Assembly (NCBI GenBank): GCA_963783045.1
Contig: CAWAMD010000001.1
Coordinates: forward strand, 248,001 to 312,000
DNA length: 64,000 nt
Reading direction: 5' to 3'
DNA from: CAWAMD01 sp963783045
Lineage (GTDB): Bacteria; Actinomycetota; Nitriliruptoria; Nitriliruptorales; Nitriliruptoraceae
Numbering within the stretch: position 1 is the first letter of the stretch; each line of letters opens with the position of its first letter. The position numbers were made by a program, and so were the translations under genes. The notes below the pieces were generated by a model. That model ran no database searches and was not told where the DNA came from. It was given only the letters and a program-made list of their open reading frames with translations. Shown piece after piece: positions 26,142 to 35,774 of this stretch.

Positions 26142-28371
26142 ATGCCTCGGTCTCGGTTGCTGCACGCGCTCATCGCCGCGGCGGTGGTCGGCACGTCGCT
26201 CGTCGCGCTGCCGCAGCTCGCGGTCGCGGCGCCGGGCGACACGGTCCGGCTCGACCGCCTGGCGGACGGCACGGCCGTGGGTGGTGCGAACGAGCCGATC
26301 GTCCTGAGTGGCACCGGCCGGTACGCGGCGTTCGTGTCGAACGCGGCGACCTTCCTGCCGCCGGGTCAGGACGCCAACGGGGTCGACGACGTGTTCCTCG
26401 TCGACCGTGACGCCGATCAGAACGGTGTCCTCGACGAGTACGGGACCGGCGGCGGCGTGGCGGTGACGCCCGTGTCGGTCACGTCGACCGGGTCGACAGG
26501 CGGTGCCCAAAGCGGGATCCGGCCAGCCGTCAGCGACGATGGCCGGTTCGTCGCGTTCGCATCCCAGGCGACCGACCTCGTCCCGACGGTCAGCGGCACA
26601 CCGGGCTGGCACGTCTTCGTCCGCGACCTCGTGGCCGGCACGACGGAGCAGGTCGACGTTGCCGCCCCGCTCGGTGGGTCCGACGCCGGAAGCGCGGTTG
26701 GCAGGGTCGACATCGACCCGTCCGGGCGCTTCGTAGCCTTCGCGACCTCGGCCCCCCTCGTCGCGGCCGACACGGACGGGGGTATCTCCGACGTCTACGT
26801 CCGTGACCTGGCGACCGACACGACGCAGCTGGTCAGCGGCGGTAGCGGGACCGGGACCGATGCCGGTGCCTCCAGCCCCAGCGTGGTCTTCGACGGCAGC
26901 ACGCTCACGCTCACGGTCGCGTTCCTCTCGTCGGCGACGGACCTCGTCGACGGGATCACCAGCTACCCCCTGTGCGCGCGCGGACCGATCGGTCAACCCG
27001 GGGTGCAGCGGTTCACGTGCCCGCAGGTCTACGTCCGGTCCCTGCCGTCGGGCGACACCACGCTCGCCTCGGTGGACAGCCTGGGCGCGCCCGGCACCGG
27101 ACACAAGTCTGCTCCCGACCTGTCCGCCCACGGGACGCGGGTCGCGTTCGCTTCCGAAGGCAGCCTCGATCCGGCCGACGACGACGGAAGCTTCGACGTG
27201 TATCTGCGGGACGTCACGCCCGGAACCACGACCTGGGTCAGCCGCTACACCGACCACTCCCTCGTGCTCCAGCCCTACGAGGGCGGGTCCTACGACGCGA
27301 GCATCTCCGCCGACGGCCAGCGGGTCGCGTTCACCTCCGGTCGCCCTGACCTCGTCCCCGGCGACACGAACGGCGTGCCGGACGTGTTCGTCTGGGACGC
27401 CGCCACGAACGCGCTGCAGCTCGCGAGCGTCGGACCGGGTGGCGTCCAGGGGGACTCGGACAGCGCAGGCCCGAGCCTCAGCGGGGACGGGCGCTACGTC
27501 GGCTTCATGTCCCAGGCCACCAACCTCGAAACCGCCGCCGACCCCAACCCCAGCGGGCGGGACGTGTTCGTCCATGAACTCCCGCCCGCCGTCACGATCG
27601 ACGCGGCCGTCTACGGCCCCGACCCGGCGGCGCCGACCGCCACCGTCCCCGCCGGCGGGGCGGCCGTGGACCTCCGTGACATCCCGATCGAGTCGATCCC
27701 CCTCGCTTCGGTCCCGCTCGCGTCCGTCCCGCTCGCGTCGGTCGACCTCGGCAGCACCCCGCTGGCGTCCGTGCCGCTCGCCTCGGTCCCGCTGGCGTCG
27801 GTCCCGCTGGCGTCGGTGCCGCTCGCGTCGGTGCCGCTCGCCTCCGTCCCGCTCGCGTCGGTCAGCTGGGACGACCTCCTCGCCAACACCTCCCTGGCCG
27901 GCGTGCCGCTGCAGAGCCTGACCCTCCAGGACGTGTACGACGACCCCACGGCCCGTCAGCGCTTCGAGGCACTGGACCTGAGCGAGGTCGACCTGTCGGC
28001 CACCCCGCTCGCGAGCGTCTCCTTCGCGTCCGTGGCGCTCGGGTCCACCCCGCTCGCCTCCGTGCCGATCGGGAGCAGCCCCGACCCGCTCACGGACTGG
28101 CGGGCGCTGCTCACCCAGCTCGGATACAGCAACCTGATGATCGGCGGCGACACGACGCTGATGAGCCTGGACCTCGCCGGCGTGCCGCTCGCGTCGGTCC
28201 CGCTCGCGTCCGTCCCCCTGGCCTCCGTGCCGCTCGCGTCCGTGCCCCTGGCGTCCGTGCCGCTCGCCAGCGTCGAGCTGTCCGCGACCCCGCTGGCCTC
28301 CGTCCCGCTGGCCTCCGTCCCGCTGGCCAGCGTGGCCACCCTCGTCGACTGCACCGCGGTCGACTGCACGT
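26142..28371 (+). CDS. Segment 1: signal peptide, propeller and first repeat blocks
   Basis: An N-terminal signal peptide (MPRSRLLHALIAAAVVGTSL) leads into TolB-like blades (SGTGRYAAFVSNAATFLPPG, VSDDGRFVAFASQATDLVPT, ISADGQRVAFTSGRPDLVPG, LSGDGRYVGFMSQATNLETA). From about 27685 the protein turns into five-residue repeats in three blocks, the last ending near 28335. Variant units VDLSA, VSFAS, VALGS and TPLAS show the register of the pentapeptide-repeat family (V/T at i-2, L/F at i). The frame is lost at the sequence VDCTAVDCT. Confidence 0.75.
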
Positions 28372-29018
28372 CACGGCACCCTCGCCGACGCGGCCGAGCA
28401 GGGCGCGATCCTGTCGACCGCGACCGTCGGCGACCTCGCCGCGGCGCTACCGGACGAGGCGACGCTGACGCTCGGCGACGTGCTGCTCGGGATCCTCCTG
28501 CGCAGCGACTTCCCGTGGGAGCAGCTCCCGCTCGCCGACATGGGCGTCGCGCGGTTCGCGGGGACGGGTCAGCCCTTCGGCGTCGCCTTCTCGGTGACGA
28601 CGAGCGACGGGTCGGCGGTGCCGACGACCGTGACGGTGCACCTGCCGGACGGGTTCCGCGCCATGCCGGCCCCGGCGACGCTGCAGACGACCGACACCGC
28701 CAGCACGCCGGCCACGTCCTCGTCGACCCAGGTGACCGGCACCGAGGACCCGACCGCCGGAACGCTCACCTTCGACCTCGGCGACCTCGCCACGCTCAGC
28801 ACGCGCTCGTACTGGCTTGCGTTCAACCTGGCGCCGTCCCTCCGGCTCCAGACCACGGCGATCGACGCCACCGTCCACGCGGGCTCCACCGACGTGACCA
28901 CGGCGGCTCTTCCCGTCACCGTCGCCGAGAACTACGAGGACGCCAACGACGCCCTCGCCAGCGCGCCCGTCCTCGCGCCCGACGCGCTGTACCTGTCGCA
29001 CATCGCCACGGCCGGACA
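28372..29018 (+). CDS. Segment 2: linker and Ig-like surface module
   Basis: Continues as GTLADAAEQGAILSTATVGD, then LLRSDFPWEQLPLADMGVAR and a beta-rich module (GVAFSVTTSDGSAVPTTVTV, VTGTEDPTAGTLTFDLGDLA) like the extracellular repeats of bacterial surface proteins. The frame is lost near 29018 where one base appears to be missing before NVDYYRVPVPPAGTRLSVEL. Confidence 0.65.
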
Positions 29019-30215
29019 ACGTCGACTACTACCGGGTCCCGGTACCCCCGGCGGGGACGCGGCTGTCGGTCGAGCTGAGCCACCTCGGCGCCGACGACGA
29101 CCTCGTCGTCTACAGCCCGGTGACCTCGACGCCGCTCGCCTCGGTGCCGCTGGCGTCCGTGCCGCTCGCCTCGGTCCCGATCGAGGACGACGCCGCGGCC
29201 GCCGACCGCACCGGCACCCTCTCGCCGGTCGCACTCCAGGACGTGCCCCTGGCCTCCGTGCCGCTCGCCAGCGTGTCCGTGAACCGCGGCACCGACGACG
29301 AGGCGGTCGACCTCACCACGACGGCGGCGCAGGCCGACGCCGGCGGCTACTACACGATCCAGGTCAGCGGCTACAACGGCGCCACCAGCGACCAGCCGTA
29401 CGTGCTGCGCGTGCACTCCTCCGCCGCACCCTCCGCGCCGTCCTGTCCCGCGCGGACCTTCCCGAACCCGGTGACCCGCGCGGCCAGCAGCGCCCCGACG
29501 ATCCCGGCTGACGCCGACACGCTCCTGCTCGTCGACCCGCGACGCCTCGAGGCGACCGACGGTGCCCAGGCGGCGAGCGACGTGATGGACGCGCTCGACG
29601 GGCTGGTCAGCGCCATGGCCGCCGACGGGCTCGGCACGGCCGCCGTCGTCCCCCTCGACGCCTACGGCGACGTGGCCTCCGCCTTCGCCGCCTGGGACGG
29701 TGAACCGTGCTCGCCCGAGAAGGCCAACGCGGTCGTCGACGCGATCCTCGGCCAGCTGCGCACGATCGAGCGGACCGCGACCGGCGTGCGTCACGTCGTG
29801 CTCGTCGGCGGCGACGACCAGATTCCGCTGGCGCGCGTGCCCGACATGACGACGGTGTCCAACGAGTCGGACTACGCGACCGGACCGCGCGACGGCGGCG
29901 ACAACCCGCTGTCCGCGTCGATGGTCACCCGCAACCTGCTGACCGACAACCCCTACGGCGACCAGGACCCGATCGCGTGGCTCGACCGGGCCCTGTACGT
30001 CCCGGACATCGCGGTCGGCCGGCTCGTCGAGTCGCCGGCCGACATCGTCGCGCAGGTCCAGCAGTTCGAGACGGCGCACGGCTACCTCGACCCGCAGACG
30101 GCGCTGACCACCGGCTACGACTTCCTCGCCGACGGCGCCACGGCGGTCGACGCCGCCCTGGCAGCGGACGGGATCACGACCCACGACACCCTGATCGGGG
30201 ACCAGTGGACGCCGT
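29019..30215 (+). CDS. Segment 3: short repeat blocks and N-terminal part of the peptidase-like domain
   Basis: Opens with NVDYYRVPVPPAGTRLSVEL and a Ca-dependent-adhesion-like stretch (DDLVVYSPVTSTPLASVP), with two more short repeat blocks. From about 29510 comes an alpha/beta domain (DTLLLVDPRRLEATDGAQAA, GVRHVVLVGGDDQIPLARVP, RALYVPDIAVGRLVESPADI), the arrangement seen in the N-terminal subdomain of peptidase family C25. Confidence 0.65.
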
Positions 30216-30890
30216 CAGGACGCGCTCGGACGCCTGTTCCCGGCCGGCGCGGACGCTCCCGACATCGTGTCGCTGAACGCCCACTACGACCACTACCGGT
30301 CCCTGCCGGCGGCCGGCAACGCGACCGGCGACGAGAGCGACCTCCTCACCGTCGCGGACGTGCCCGTCCCGACCACCACCGCCGATCCGGCCCTCGCCGG
30401 CTCGATCCTGTTCACGATGGGCTGCCACGCGGGGCTGAACGTCCCGGACGTCTACGTCGGGGCGACGAGCACGAAGGCCTCCGACTGGGCGCAGGTCTAC
30501 GGCGGCCAGCGGGCCGTGTACGTCGCCAACACCGGGTTCGGGTACGGCGACACGGAGTCCGTCGCGCTGTCCGAGCGGCTCATGGCCCGGTTCGCCGGCC
30601 ACCTCGACGGAACGGTGACGGTCGGCGAGGGGCTGATGTTCGCCAAGCAGGCGTACTTCGGTGACCTCGGCGCCTACGGCGTCTACGACGAGAAGGTGCT
30701 GACCGAGTCGACGTTCTACGGGCTGCCGATGTACCGGATCGGCACGCCGCCGGTGACGCCGCCCGGACCGCGACCGACGACGCCCGGCGTGACCAGCCCG
30801 ACGCCCGACGCCACGGGGCTGCGCGCCGCCAGCGTGACGCTGACGCCGGACCTCACGAAGCACACGACCGTCCGCGTGGCACCTTCTGGA
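30216..30890 (+). CDS. Segment 4: catalytic part of a clan CD (C25/gingipain-like) cysteine peptidase domain
   Basis: Contains DIVSLNAHYDHYRSLP and, about 45 residues later, SILFTMGCHAGLNVPDVYVG. A His in an N-x-H-x-x-H context and a Cys in G-C-H-A-G, each after a hydrophobic strand, are the catalytic dyad pattern of clan CD peptidases. It continues YVANTGFGYGDTESVALSER and LTESTFYGLPMYRIG, typical of the end of C25 domains. Family assignment is by motif only. Confidence 0.62.
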
Positions 30891-32773
30891 CCGTCGGCGA
30901 GGACGACCCGCAGGTGACGCACTACCGGCCGATCGAGCCGCGCACCACGCAGGACGTCACGTCGACGGACGAGACACAGCAGGCGCGGGGCGTGGTCATC
31001 ACCGGCCTGGCTTCGAGCGACCAGGGCGTCAACGCGGTGTTCTCGCAGCCGACGGTCGACCTGGCGAGCATGGCCCCGGAGCAGGAGCGGAACGTCGACG
31101 CGTTCCCGAGTCACATCCTGACGCTCGGCCACGCGCTGACCCCGGGCGGCCGGCGCGACAACCTCGTGGTGATGCCGGGACAGTTCTTCGGGGACGACGA
31201 CCCAACGGCGACCACCGGCATCCAGCGGCTCTACGGCCAGGTGGACGCGACCGTCTACTACGCGCCCGCTTCCGCGGAAGCGCTGCCGCCGACGATCAGC
31301 CTGTCGTCGGCGACCCTCAGCGGGGGCCAGGTGACCTTCGCGGTCGGGGTCATCGACGACGCCGGGACGGGACCGGGCTCCGGGACGATTGCACGCGTCG
31401 CCGTCATGTTCCACGACGTCGACGGCTGGCATCAGCTCGACCTCACCCGGGACGCGGCGGACGCCACGCGCTGGTCCGGGTCGGCGCCGGCCGCGGGCAC
31501 GCGGGTGGAGTTCCTCTCGCAGGCAGTCGACGGCGTCGGCAACAGCGCCGTGTCCACCGACAAGGGACGGCTGTTCGAGGCGCTGCCCGCCGGGGCAGCT
31601 CCCGGCACCGCTGCCGCTCCGCCGACCGTCACCCTGTCGGGGACGCCCGCGGAGAACGGCTGGTTCACCGGACCGGTGGCCGTCGCCGCCACGGGCGACC
31701 CAGCGACCACCTACGCCGTCACCGTCGACGGCACGCCGACCACCGGCACGGAGGCGTCGGTGACCGGCGACGGCGTCCACGTCGTCGAGGTGGAGGGCAG
31801 CGACGGCACACACGTCCAGCGGACCGTCGCCATCGACGGCACCGCACCGACGGTGTCCGTGACCGGCCCGCCGCTGCTGCTGCAGGGACGGAGCTACCGG
31901 CCGACGGTGGACTGCGCCGACGCGACCTCCGGTGTGGCGTCGTGCCCCGACGCGCCGATCGACACGGCCACGACCGGGCCCGGCCAGACGCTCACGATCC
32001 GGGGACGCGACCGCGCCGGCAACACCGCAACCGCCACGGCCTCCTACGAGGTGATCGCCGCCGACGTGTGCGCGCCGGACATGCCGGACCCGGTCGTGCC
32101 GGTCGGCACCGCGGTGGCTGCGTCGATGACGGCTGCCGGGTACGTCAGCGAGGCGAGCCTCGACTGGGGCGACGGGACGACCACGTCCGTGCCGGCGGCG
32201 TCCGGCCGGCTCGACCACGCCAGCCACACCTACGCGGCGGCGGGCGTCTACCCGTTGCGGTGCACGGTGGTGGACGACGCGGGCGTGTCGAGCACCCGGG
32301 GCGACCAGTACGTCGTGGTCTACGACGCGCAGGGCGGGTTCGTGACCGGCGGCGGGTGGGTCACCTCCCCGGCCGGCGCCTACGCGCCCGCGCCGGACGC
32401 GAGCGGCAAGGCACGGTTCGCCTTCGTCTCCCGGTACGGCAAGGGCGCGACGGTCCCGTCGGGCACGACGGAGTTCCGCTTGGACGCCGCCGGCATGCGC
32501 TTCGCGAGCGACACCTACGACTGGCTCGTCGTGGCCGGGGCCCGCGCCCAGTTCAAGGGCATGGGGACGATCAACGGCGCGGGCGACTACGGGTTCCTCA
32601 TCACGGCCATCGACGGTGACCTGAACGGCGGCCGTGGGAGCGACCGGTTCCGGATCCAGATCTGGGACCGGGCGTCCGGTGGTGTCCTCTACGACAACCA
32701 GGTGGGCGCCGACGATGCCGCCGACCCGACCACGACGCTCGGCGGCGGGTCGATCGTGATCCACAAGAGGTGA
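30891..32773 (+). CDS. Segment 5: Ig-like modules and C-terminal secreted-protein domain
   Basis: Starts TFWTVGEDDPQVTHYRPIEP and runs through Ig-like modules (VAVMFHDVDGWHQLDLTRDA; PTVTLSGTPAENGWFTGPVA) and a PKD-like stretch (SLDWGDGTTTSVPAASGRLD). It ends in a domain beginning GFVTGGGWVTSPAGAYAPAP and closing GGSIVIHKR, a module I know from the C termini of several secreted actinobacterial proteins. Stop at 32773. Confidence 0.7.
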
Positions 32774-32776
32774 CCC

Positions 32777-32808
32777 GGCCTGCCCCCGTCAGCCGACGGG
32801 GGCAGGCC
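32777..32808. terminator. Strong bidirectional terminator
   Basis: GGCCTGCCCCCGTC pairs perfectly with GACGGGGGCAGGCC (14 bp) around an AGCC loop. It separates the giant gene from the convergent hydrolase gene. Confidence 0.85.
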
Positions 32809-32820
32809 CCTCGGCTCCGC

Positions 32821-32872
32821 GTCGGAGCCGGGCGCCCGAGCTCAGCGTCGGAGCCGGGCGCCCGAGCTCAGC
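32821..32872. repeat. 26-bp tandem duplication across the hydrolase stop codon
   Basis: Two exact copies of a 26-base unit beginning GTCGGAGCCGGGCGCCCGAG abut at 32821-32846 and 32847-32872, with a partial, diverged third to the right. The second copy contains the stop codon of the metallo-hydrolase gene. Confidence 0.75.
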
Positions 32873-33749
32873 GTCCGAGCCGGGCGGCCTCGTCGGGGAG
32901 CTCGGTGACGCCCGAGGCAACGGTGACGGTGAGACCCTCGGCCGCCGCCGAGACGTCGACGGACACGCCGCCCAGGCCGGCGAGGATCGCGTCGATCTGG
33001 GCGTCGGTCCGGGCGGGATCGTGGTGGTAGAGCAGGAGGCGTCCGACGCCGGCCGCCTCCGCGAGCCCCACCGCGTAGTCGACCGTCGAGTGGCCGAACG
33101 CACCGCGGGTGGGCCAGTCCTCGGTCACGTACTGGGCGTCGTGGAGCAGCACGTCCGCGCCACCGCAGAGCGCCAGGGCAGCCTCGTGGTACGGACCCCA
33201 ACCGTGGTCGCCGGGGCCGTACGACGCCGGATGGTGGTCGGACAGATAGGCCACGGTGCCGGTGTCGTCGGACACGCGGAAGCCGAAGGTGCGTCCGCCC
33301 TTGTGCGGTATCTCGCGGGCGAGCACCTCGAAGCCCTCGAGCTCGACCGTTCCCTCCTCCAGGGCGGAGAAGGTCCACGCGCCCCGCAGCTGCGTGGGCG
33401 CGATCGGGAAGTGCGGTGGCGAGAACCCGCGGCTCAGCAGCTCGACCGGATCCTCCCCCTGCTCGGGGAGGTACACGTCCACCCGTGAACCGGGGTGGTC
33501 ACCGGCGGCGAAGAACGGCAGACCGTGCGTGTGGTCCCAGTGCAGGTGCCCGAGCAGGACGGAGCCGTCGAAGGGCCGCCCGTCCAGCAGTGACCACACG
33601 CGCCGGATACCGGTGCCCGCGTCGAGGATCAGCGAGGGCACCTCGCCGTCGTGTGCGACGGCCACACACGAGGTGTGGCCGCCGTACCGGACGAAGTCGG
33701 GACCCGGGGCCTGTGTCGAGCCCCGGGTCCCGCAGACGTGGATCCTCAC
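32868..33749 (-). CDS. Metallo-beta-lactamase-fold hydrolase
   Basis: A 293-residue protein starting at the GTG at 33749 (VRIHVCGTRGSTQAPGPDFV). It carries the metal-binding HLHWDHTHG motif (H-x-H-x-D-H), LILDAGTGIRR, VAYLSDHHPAS, VLLHDAQYVTEDWPTRGAFG with the Asp/His pair, and LLLYHHDP. The opening and the DAGTG element are those of the RNase Z/PhnP-like and class II phosphodiesterase-like branch. It overlaps the cyclic-nucleotide-binding gene by GTGA, so the two are co-translated. Together they suggest a phosphodiesterase paired with a sensor (inference). Confidence 0.87.
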   Translation of the reverse strand: MRIHVCGTRGSTQAPGPDFVRYGGHTSCVAVAHDGEVPSLILDAGTGIRRVWSLLDGRPFDGSVLLGHLHWDHTHGLPFFAAGDHPGSRVDVYLPEQGEDPVELLSRGFSPPHFPIAPTQLRGAWTFSALEEGTVELEGFEVLAREIPHKGGRTFGFRVSDDTGTVAYLSDHHPASYGPGDHGWGPYHEAALALCGGADVLLHDAQYVTEDWPTRGAFGHSTVDYAVGLAEAAGVGRLLLYHHDPARTDAQIDAILAGLGGVSVDVSAAAEGLTVTVASGVTELPDEAARLGR

Positions 33750-34780
33750 AGGACAGGGGTCTCCTCGTCCACGTCGACGACCACCTGCAGGTCGTCCTCG
33801 CGGCGATGGTGGTCGGCGAGCGCCTGCAGCGCCCCGCGGTCGACGTCCTCCGCCGCCGCGACGGCCACCTTCGCTCGGGTCATCGCCCGCAGCGTAGACG
33901 TGCGAAGCCCCCCTTCGAGGATCGCGCGCTCCCCGAGGATGGCCCCCGGGCCGACCTCGGCGACGGGTTCGCCGTTCACCTCGACGAGGAGCATGCCGTC
34001 GAGCAGCAGATAGAGGTCCTTGCCCGGCGTTCCCTGCTCGGTGAGGGTCTCGCCCTCCTTGAGCTTGGCGATGCGGGGCTTGGTGCCGTTGCGCATGATG
34101 CCCTGGGACAGCTCGCGCTCGAGCGCGGTCTCGACTCCGCTGACGAGCGCCGGCTCGTTGTGGTCGCCCCATGGCGTCCGGTCACCGAAGTTCTGTCCCG
34201 CCCAGCTCTTGTAGTCCACGAACCCCGTCTTGAGGGTGAGTCGCCCCTCGTCGTCGTAGATCCAGTGCCGCGGGAAGGGGCTCGCCCCGCGGACCTCGAG
34301 GTCGTGGTGCCCGTCCGCGTGCACGGTCAGCGCCAGGGTGGTCCATGCGGTCGGCGAGACGATCTGGATGAACGGCGGCCGGCTGACCGCACGGGGCATG
34401 GGGGCGCCGGTACGTCCGCCCGCCGTCTGGACGAAGCGGACCCAGCCGTCCCCGTACTCGGGCTCTTCCTGGATGTCCGGGAACGGGACCGCGGCGAACG
34501 TCAGCGAGCGCGACCCGAGCTGCAGTGTGGTCGCGCCGATGCGACCGCCTCCCTCATAGCCGGCGTCGACGATGCGGCCGTCCTCGACCTCGATCCAGGC
34601 CTCGAGCACGTTCGCGAACCGGAACCGGTCGGCCAGTCGCAGCGCCTCGAGGTCGTCGATCGTGTCCGGCAGGGGAGCGTCGTAGTGGCTGACCCCCAGC
34701 GAGAACGGCAGCTTCATCGTCCCGGGTATCGCCTCGGACGGAATCCAGGAGACGGAGGTGACACTTGCGGAGATAAGCAC
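33746..34780 (-). CDS. Protein with C-terminal cyclic-nucleotide-binding domain
   Basis: A 344-residue protein if started at the GTG at 34780. The N-terminal 215 residues are beta-rich (MKLPFSLGVSHYDAPLPDTI, WIEVEDGRIVDAGYEGGGRI, WIYDDEGRLTLKTGFVDYKS) and match no domain I can name. Residues 235-330 form a CRP-type cNMP-binding roll (ETLTEQGTPGKDLYLLLDGM, VEVNGEPVAEVGPGAILGER, AILEGGLRTSTLRAMTRAKV), with the G-E-R-A-I-L-E-G-G-L-R-T-S-T phosphate-binding cassette. There is no DNA-binding domain, so it is not a CRP regulator. It is coupled to the hydrolase gene by overlap. Confidence 0.83.
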   Translation of the reverse strand: MLISASVTSVSWIPSEAIPGTMKLPFSLGVSHYDAPLPDTIDDLEALRLADRFRFANVLEAWIEVEDGRIVDAGYEGGGRIGATTLQLGSRSLTFAAVPFPDIQEEPEYGDGWVRFVQTAGGRTGAPMPRAVSRPPFIQIVSPTAWTTLALTVHADGHHDLEVRGASPFPRHWIYDDEGRLTLKTGFVDYKSWAGQNFGDRTPWGDHNEPALVSGVETALERELSQGIMRNGTKPRIAKLKEGETLTEQGTPGKDLYLLLDGMLLVEVNGEPVAEVGPGAILGERAILEGGLRTSTLRAMTRAKVAVAAAEDVDRGALQALADHHRREDDLQVVVDVDEETPVL

Positions 34781-34883
34781 GGGCGCCCCTTTGGTCGGTC
34801 CCGCGATGCTCCCCGCCGGGTCGGCAGCCGTCCAGGGTGGGTCCACCGCTGCGAGGGTGTGGGTAGCACCACCTGCCGCCGGG

Positions 34884-35606
34884 TCAGCAGCCGCTCGCAC
34901 CGGCCTCCCCCTCGACACCGAGCCAGCGCAGGACCGCCTGCACCCGGTGGTGCCCCGGACGGTGCGTCAGGTCGAGCTTGCTGAAGATGGCGTTGATGTG
35001 CTTCTCGACCGCCCGTTGGGAGAGGTAGAGGCGTGCGGCGATGGCGCTGTTGCTGAGCCCGCTGGCCATCGCGGCGAGGACCTCCGTCTCCCGAGGGGTC
35101 AGCCGCGCGAGCATCGGGTCGGCCTCGTCGTCCTTCGACCGGCCGAGCAGGATCTCGACGACACGTGGATCGACGACCGAGCCACCCTGTGCGACGTCGC
35201 GCAGGGCCCCGAGCAGGTCGTCGATCCGCTGCAGGCGCTCGAGGAGCAGCACCGCCCGCCGGTCCAGGCCTTCGCTCATGAACTCGGCGAGCACATCGGT
35301 CTGGAAGGTCTCCACGAGGTTCACCGTGGCGACGTCGGGATGGACGGCGCTGAACTCGATCGCAGCGACGACGCCCGGCATCCCGCCAACCACCGTGTCG
35401 AACAGGACCGCATCGGGGGTCTCGCGATCAGCGAGCGACAGCAGCGGCCGCAGGTCGGCCACGGCACCGACGACGCACATCCTCGGCTGTCCCGAGATGA
35501 GCGCGCGAAGACCCTCACGCACCAGCAGCCGATCCGACGCGATGGCGATGCGCAGCACCCTTGTTCCCGTCCGTCCGTCGCACCGACTCGTCTGCCGGGC
35601 ATTCAT
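34884..35606 (-). CDS. LuxR/NarL-type response regulator
   Basis: A 240-residue protein with start ATG 35606; a GTG at 35558 would begin right at the receiver domain and is a fair alternative. Residues 17-130 are a receiver-like domain (VLRIAIASDRLLVREGLRAL, PDAVLFDTVVGGMPGVVAAI, with Asp in LFD as phospho-acceptor). Residues 165-230 are a LuxR helix-turn-helix (LTPRETEVLAAMASGLSNSA, IAARLYLSQRAVEKHINAIF). The switch Lys region is weak, so phosphorylation is not certain. No sensor kinase lies nearby; it is an orphan in this window. Confidence 0.85.
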   Translation of the reverse strand: MNARQTSRCDGRTGTRVLRIAIASDRLLVREGLRALISGQPRMCVVGAVADLRPLLSLADRETPDAVLFDTVVGGMPGVVAAIEFSAVHPDVATVNLVETFQTDVLAEFMSEGLDRRAVLLLERLQRIDDLLGALRDVAQGGSVVDPRVVEILLGRSKDDEADPMLARLTPRETEVLAAMASGLSNSAIAARLYLSQRAVEKHINAIFSKLDLTHRPGHHRVQAVLRWLGVEGEAGASGC

Positions 35607-35714
35607 CGACTCGAACCGACCGACTGTCGGCCACTGACGGAGGTGACCCTGCCACGGAGGCGTTACGGGATCGTTCCGACGCCGTTCCGAGGAGCGGTGG
35701 CGGGGACGCGCAGA

Positions 35715-35763
35715 GATACGTGCGGGGTTGTCCCGCTCACACCGGTACAACCCCGCACGTATC
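35715..35763. terminator. Long inverted repeat, terminator after the beta-oxidation genes
   Basis: GATACGTGCGGGGTTGT (35715-35731) and ACAACCCCGCACGTATC (35747-35763) pair over 17 bases with a 15-base loop, 12 bases beyond the stop of the leftward fatty-acid oxidation gene. It also insulates the response-regulator promoter. Confidence 0.75.
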
Positions 35764-35774
35764 CCGCCAGGGGG

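Larger units (their letters stand above)
26142..32773 (+). pseudogene. Giant secreted protein: propeller, pentapeptide-type (V-P-L-A-S) repeats, gingipain-like peptidase, C-terminal secreted-protein domain; four frame breaks
   Basis: Read through four single-base shifts (near 28371, 29018, 30215 and 30885) this is one protein of about 2,210 residues. It starts at the ATG at 26142 with GGAAAGG upstream and has a signal peptide ending LAVAAPG. Order: PD40-like propeller blades (residues 40-480); pentapeptide-type repeats; an extracellular Ig-like stretch; more repeats; a clan CD cysteine peptidase-like domain; Ig-like modules; and a terminal domain beginning GFVTGGGWVTSPAGAY. A strong terminator follows the stop. 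No sortase, SLH or CWB2 signal is visible, so it may be released. The individual pieces are listed separately. The shifts could be assembly errors, since continuity of domains across them is excellent. Confidence 0.75.

Noticed and set aside
27685..28340. CRISPR-like array suggested by regular 15-base repeats
   Set aside because: The repeats are in frame, encode a continuous V-P-L-A-S pattern, and have no spacers.
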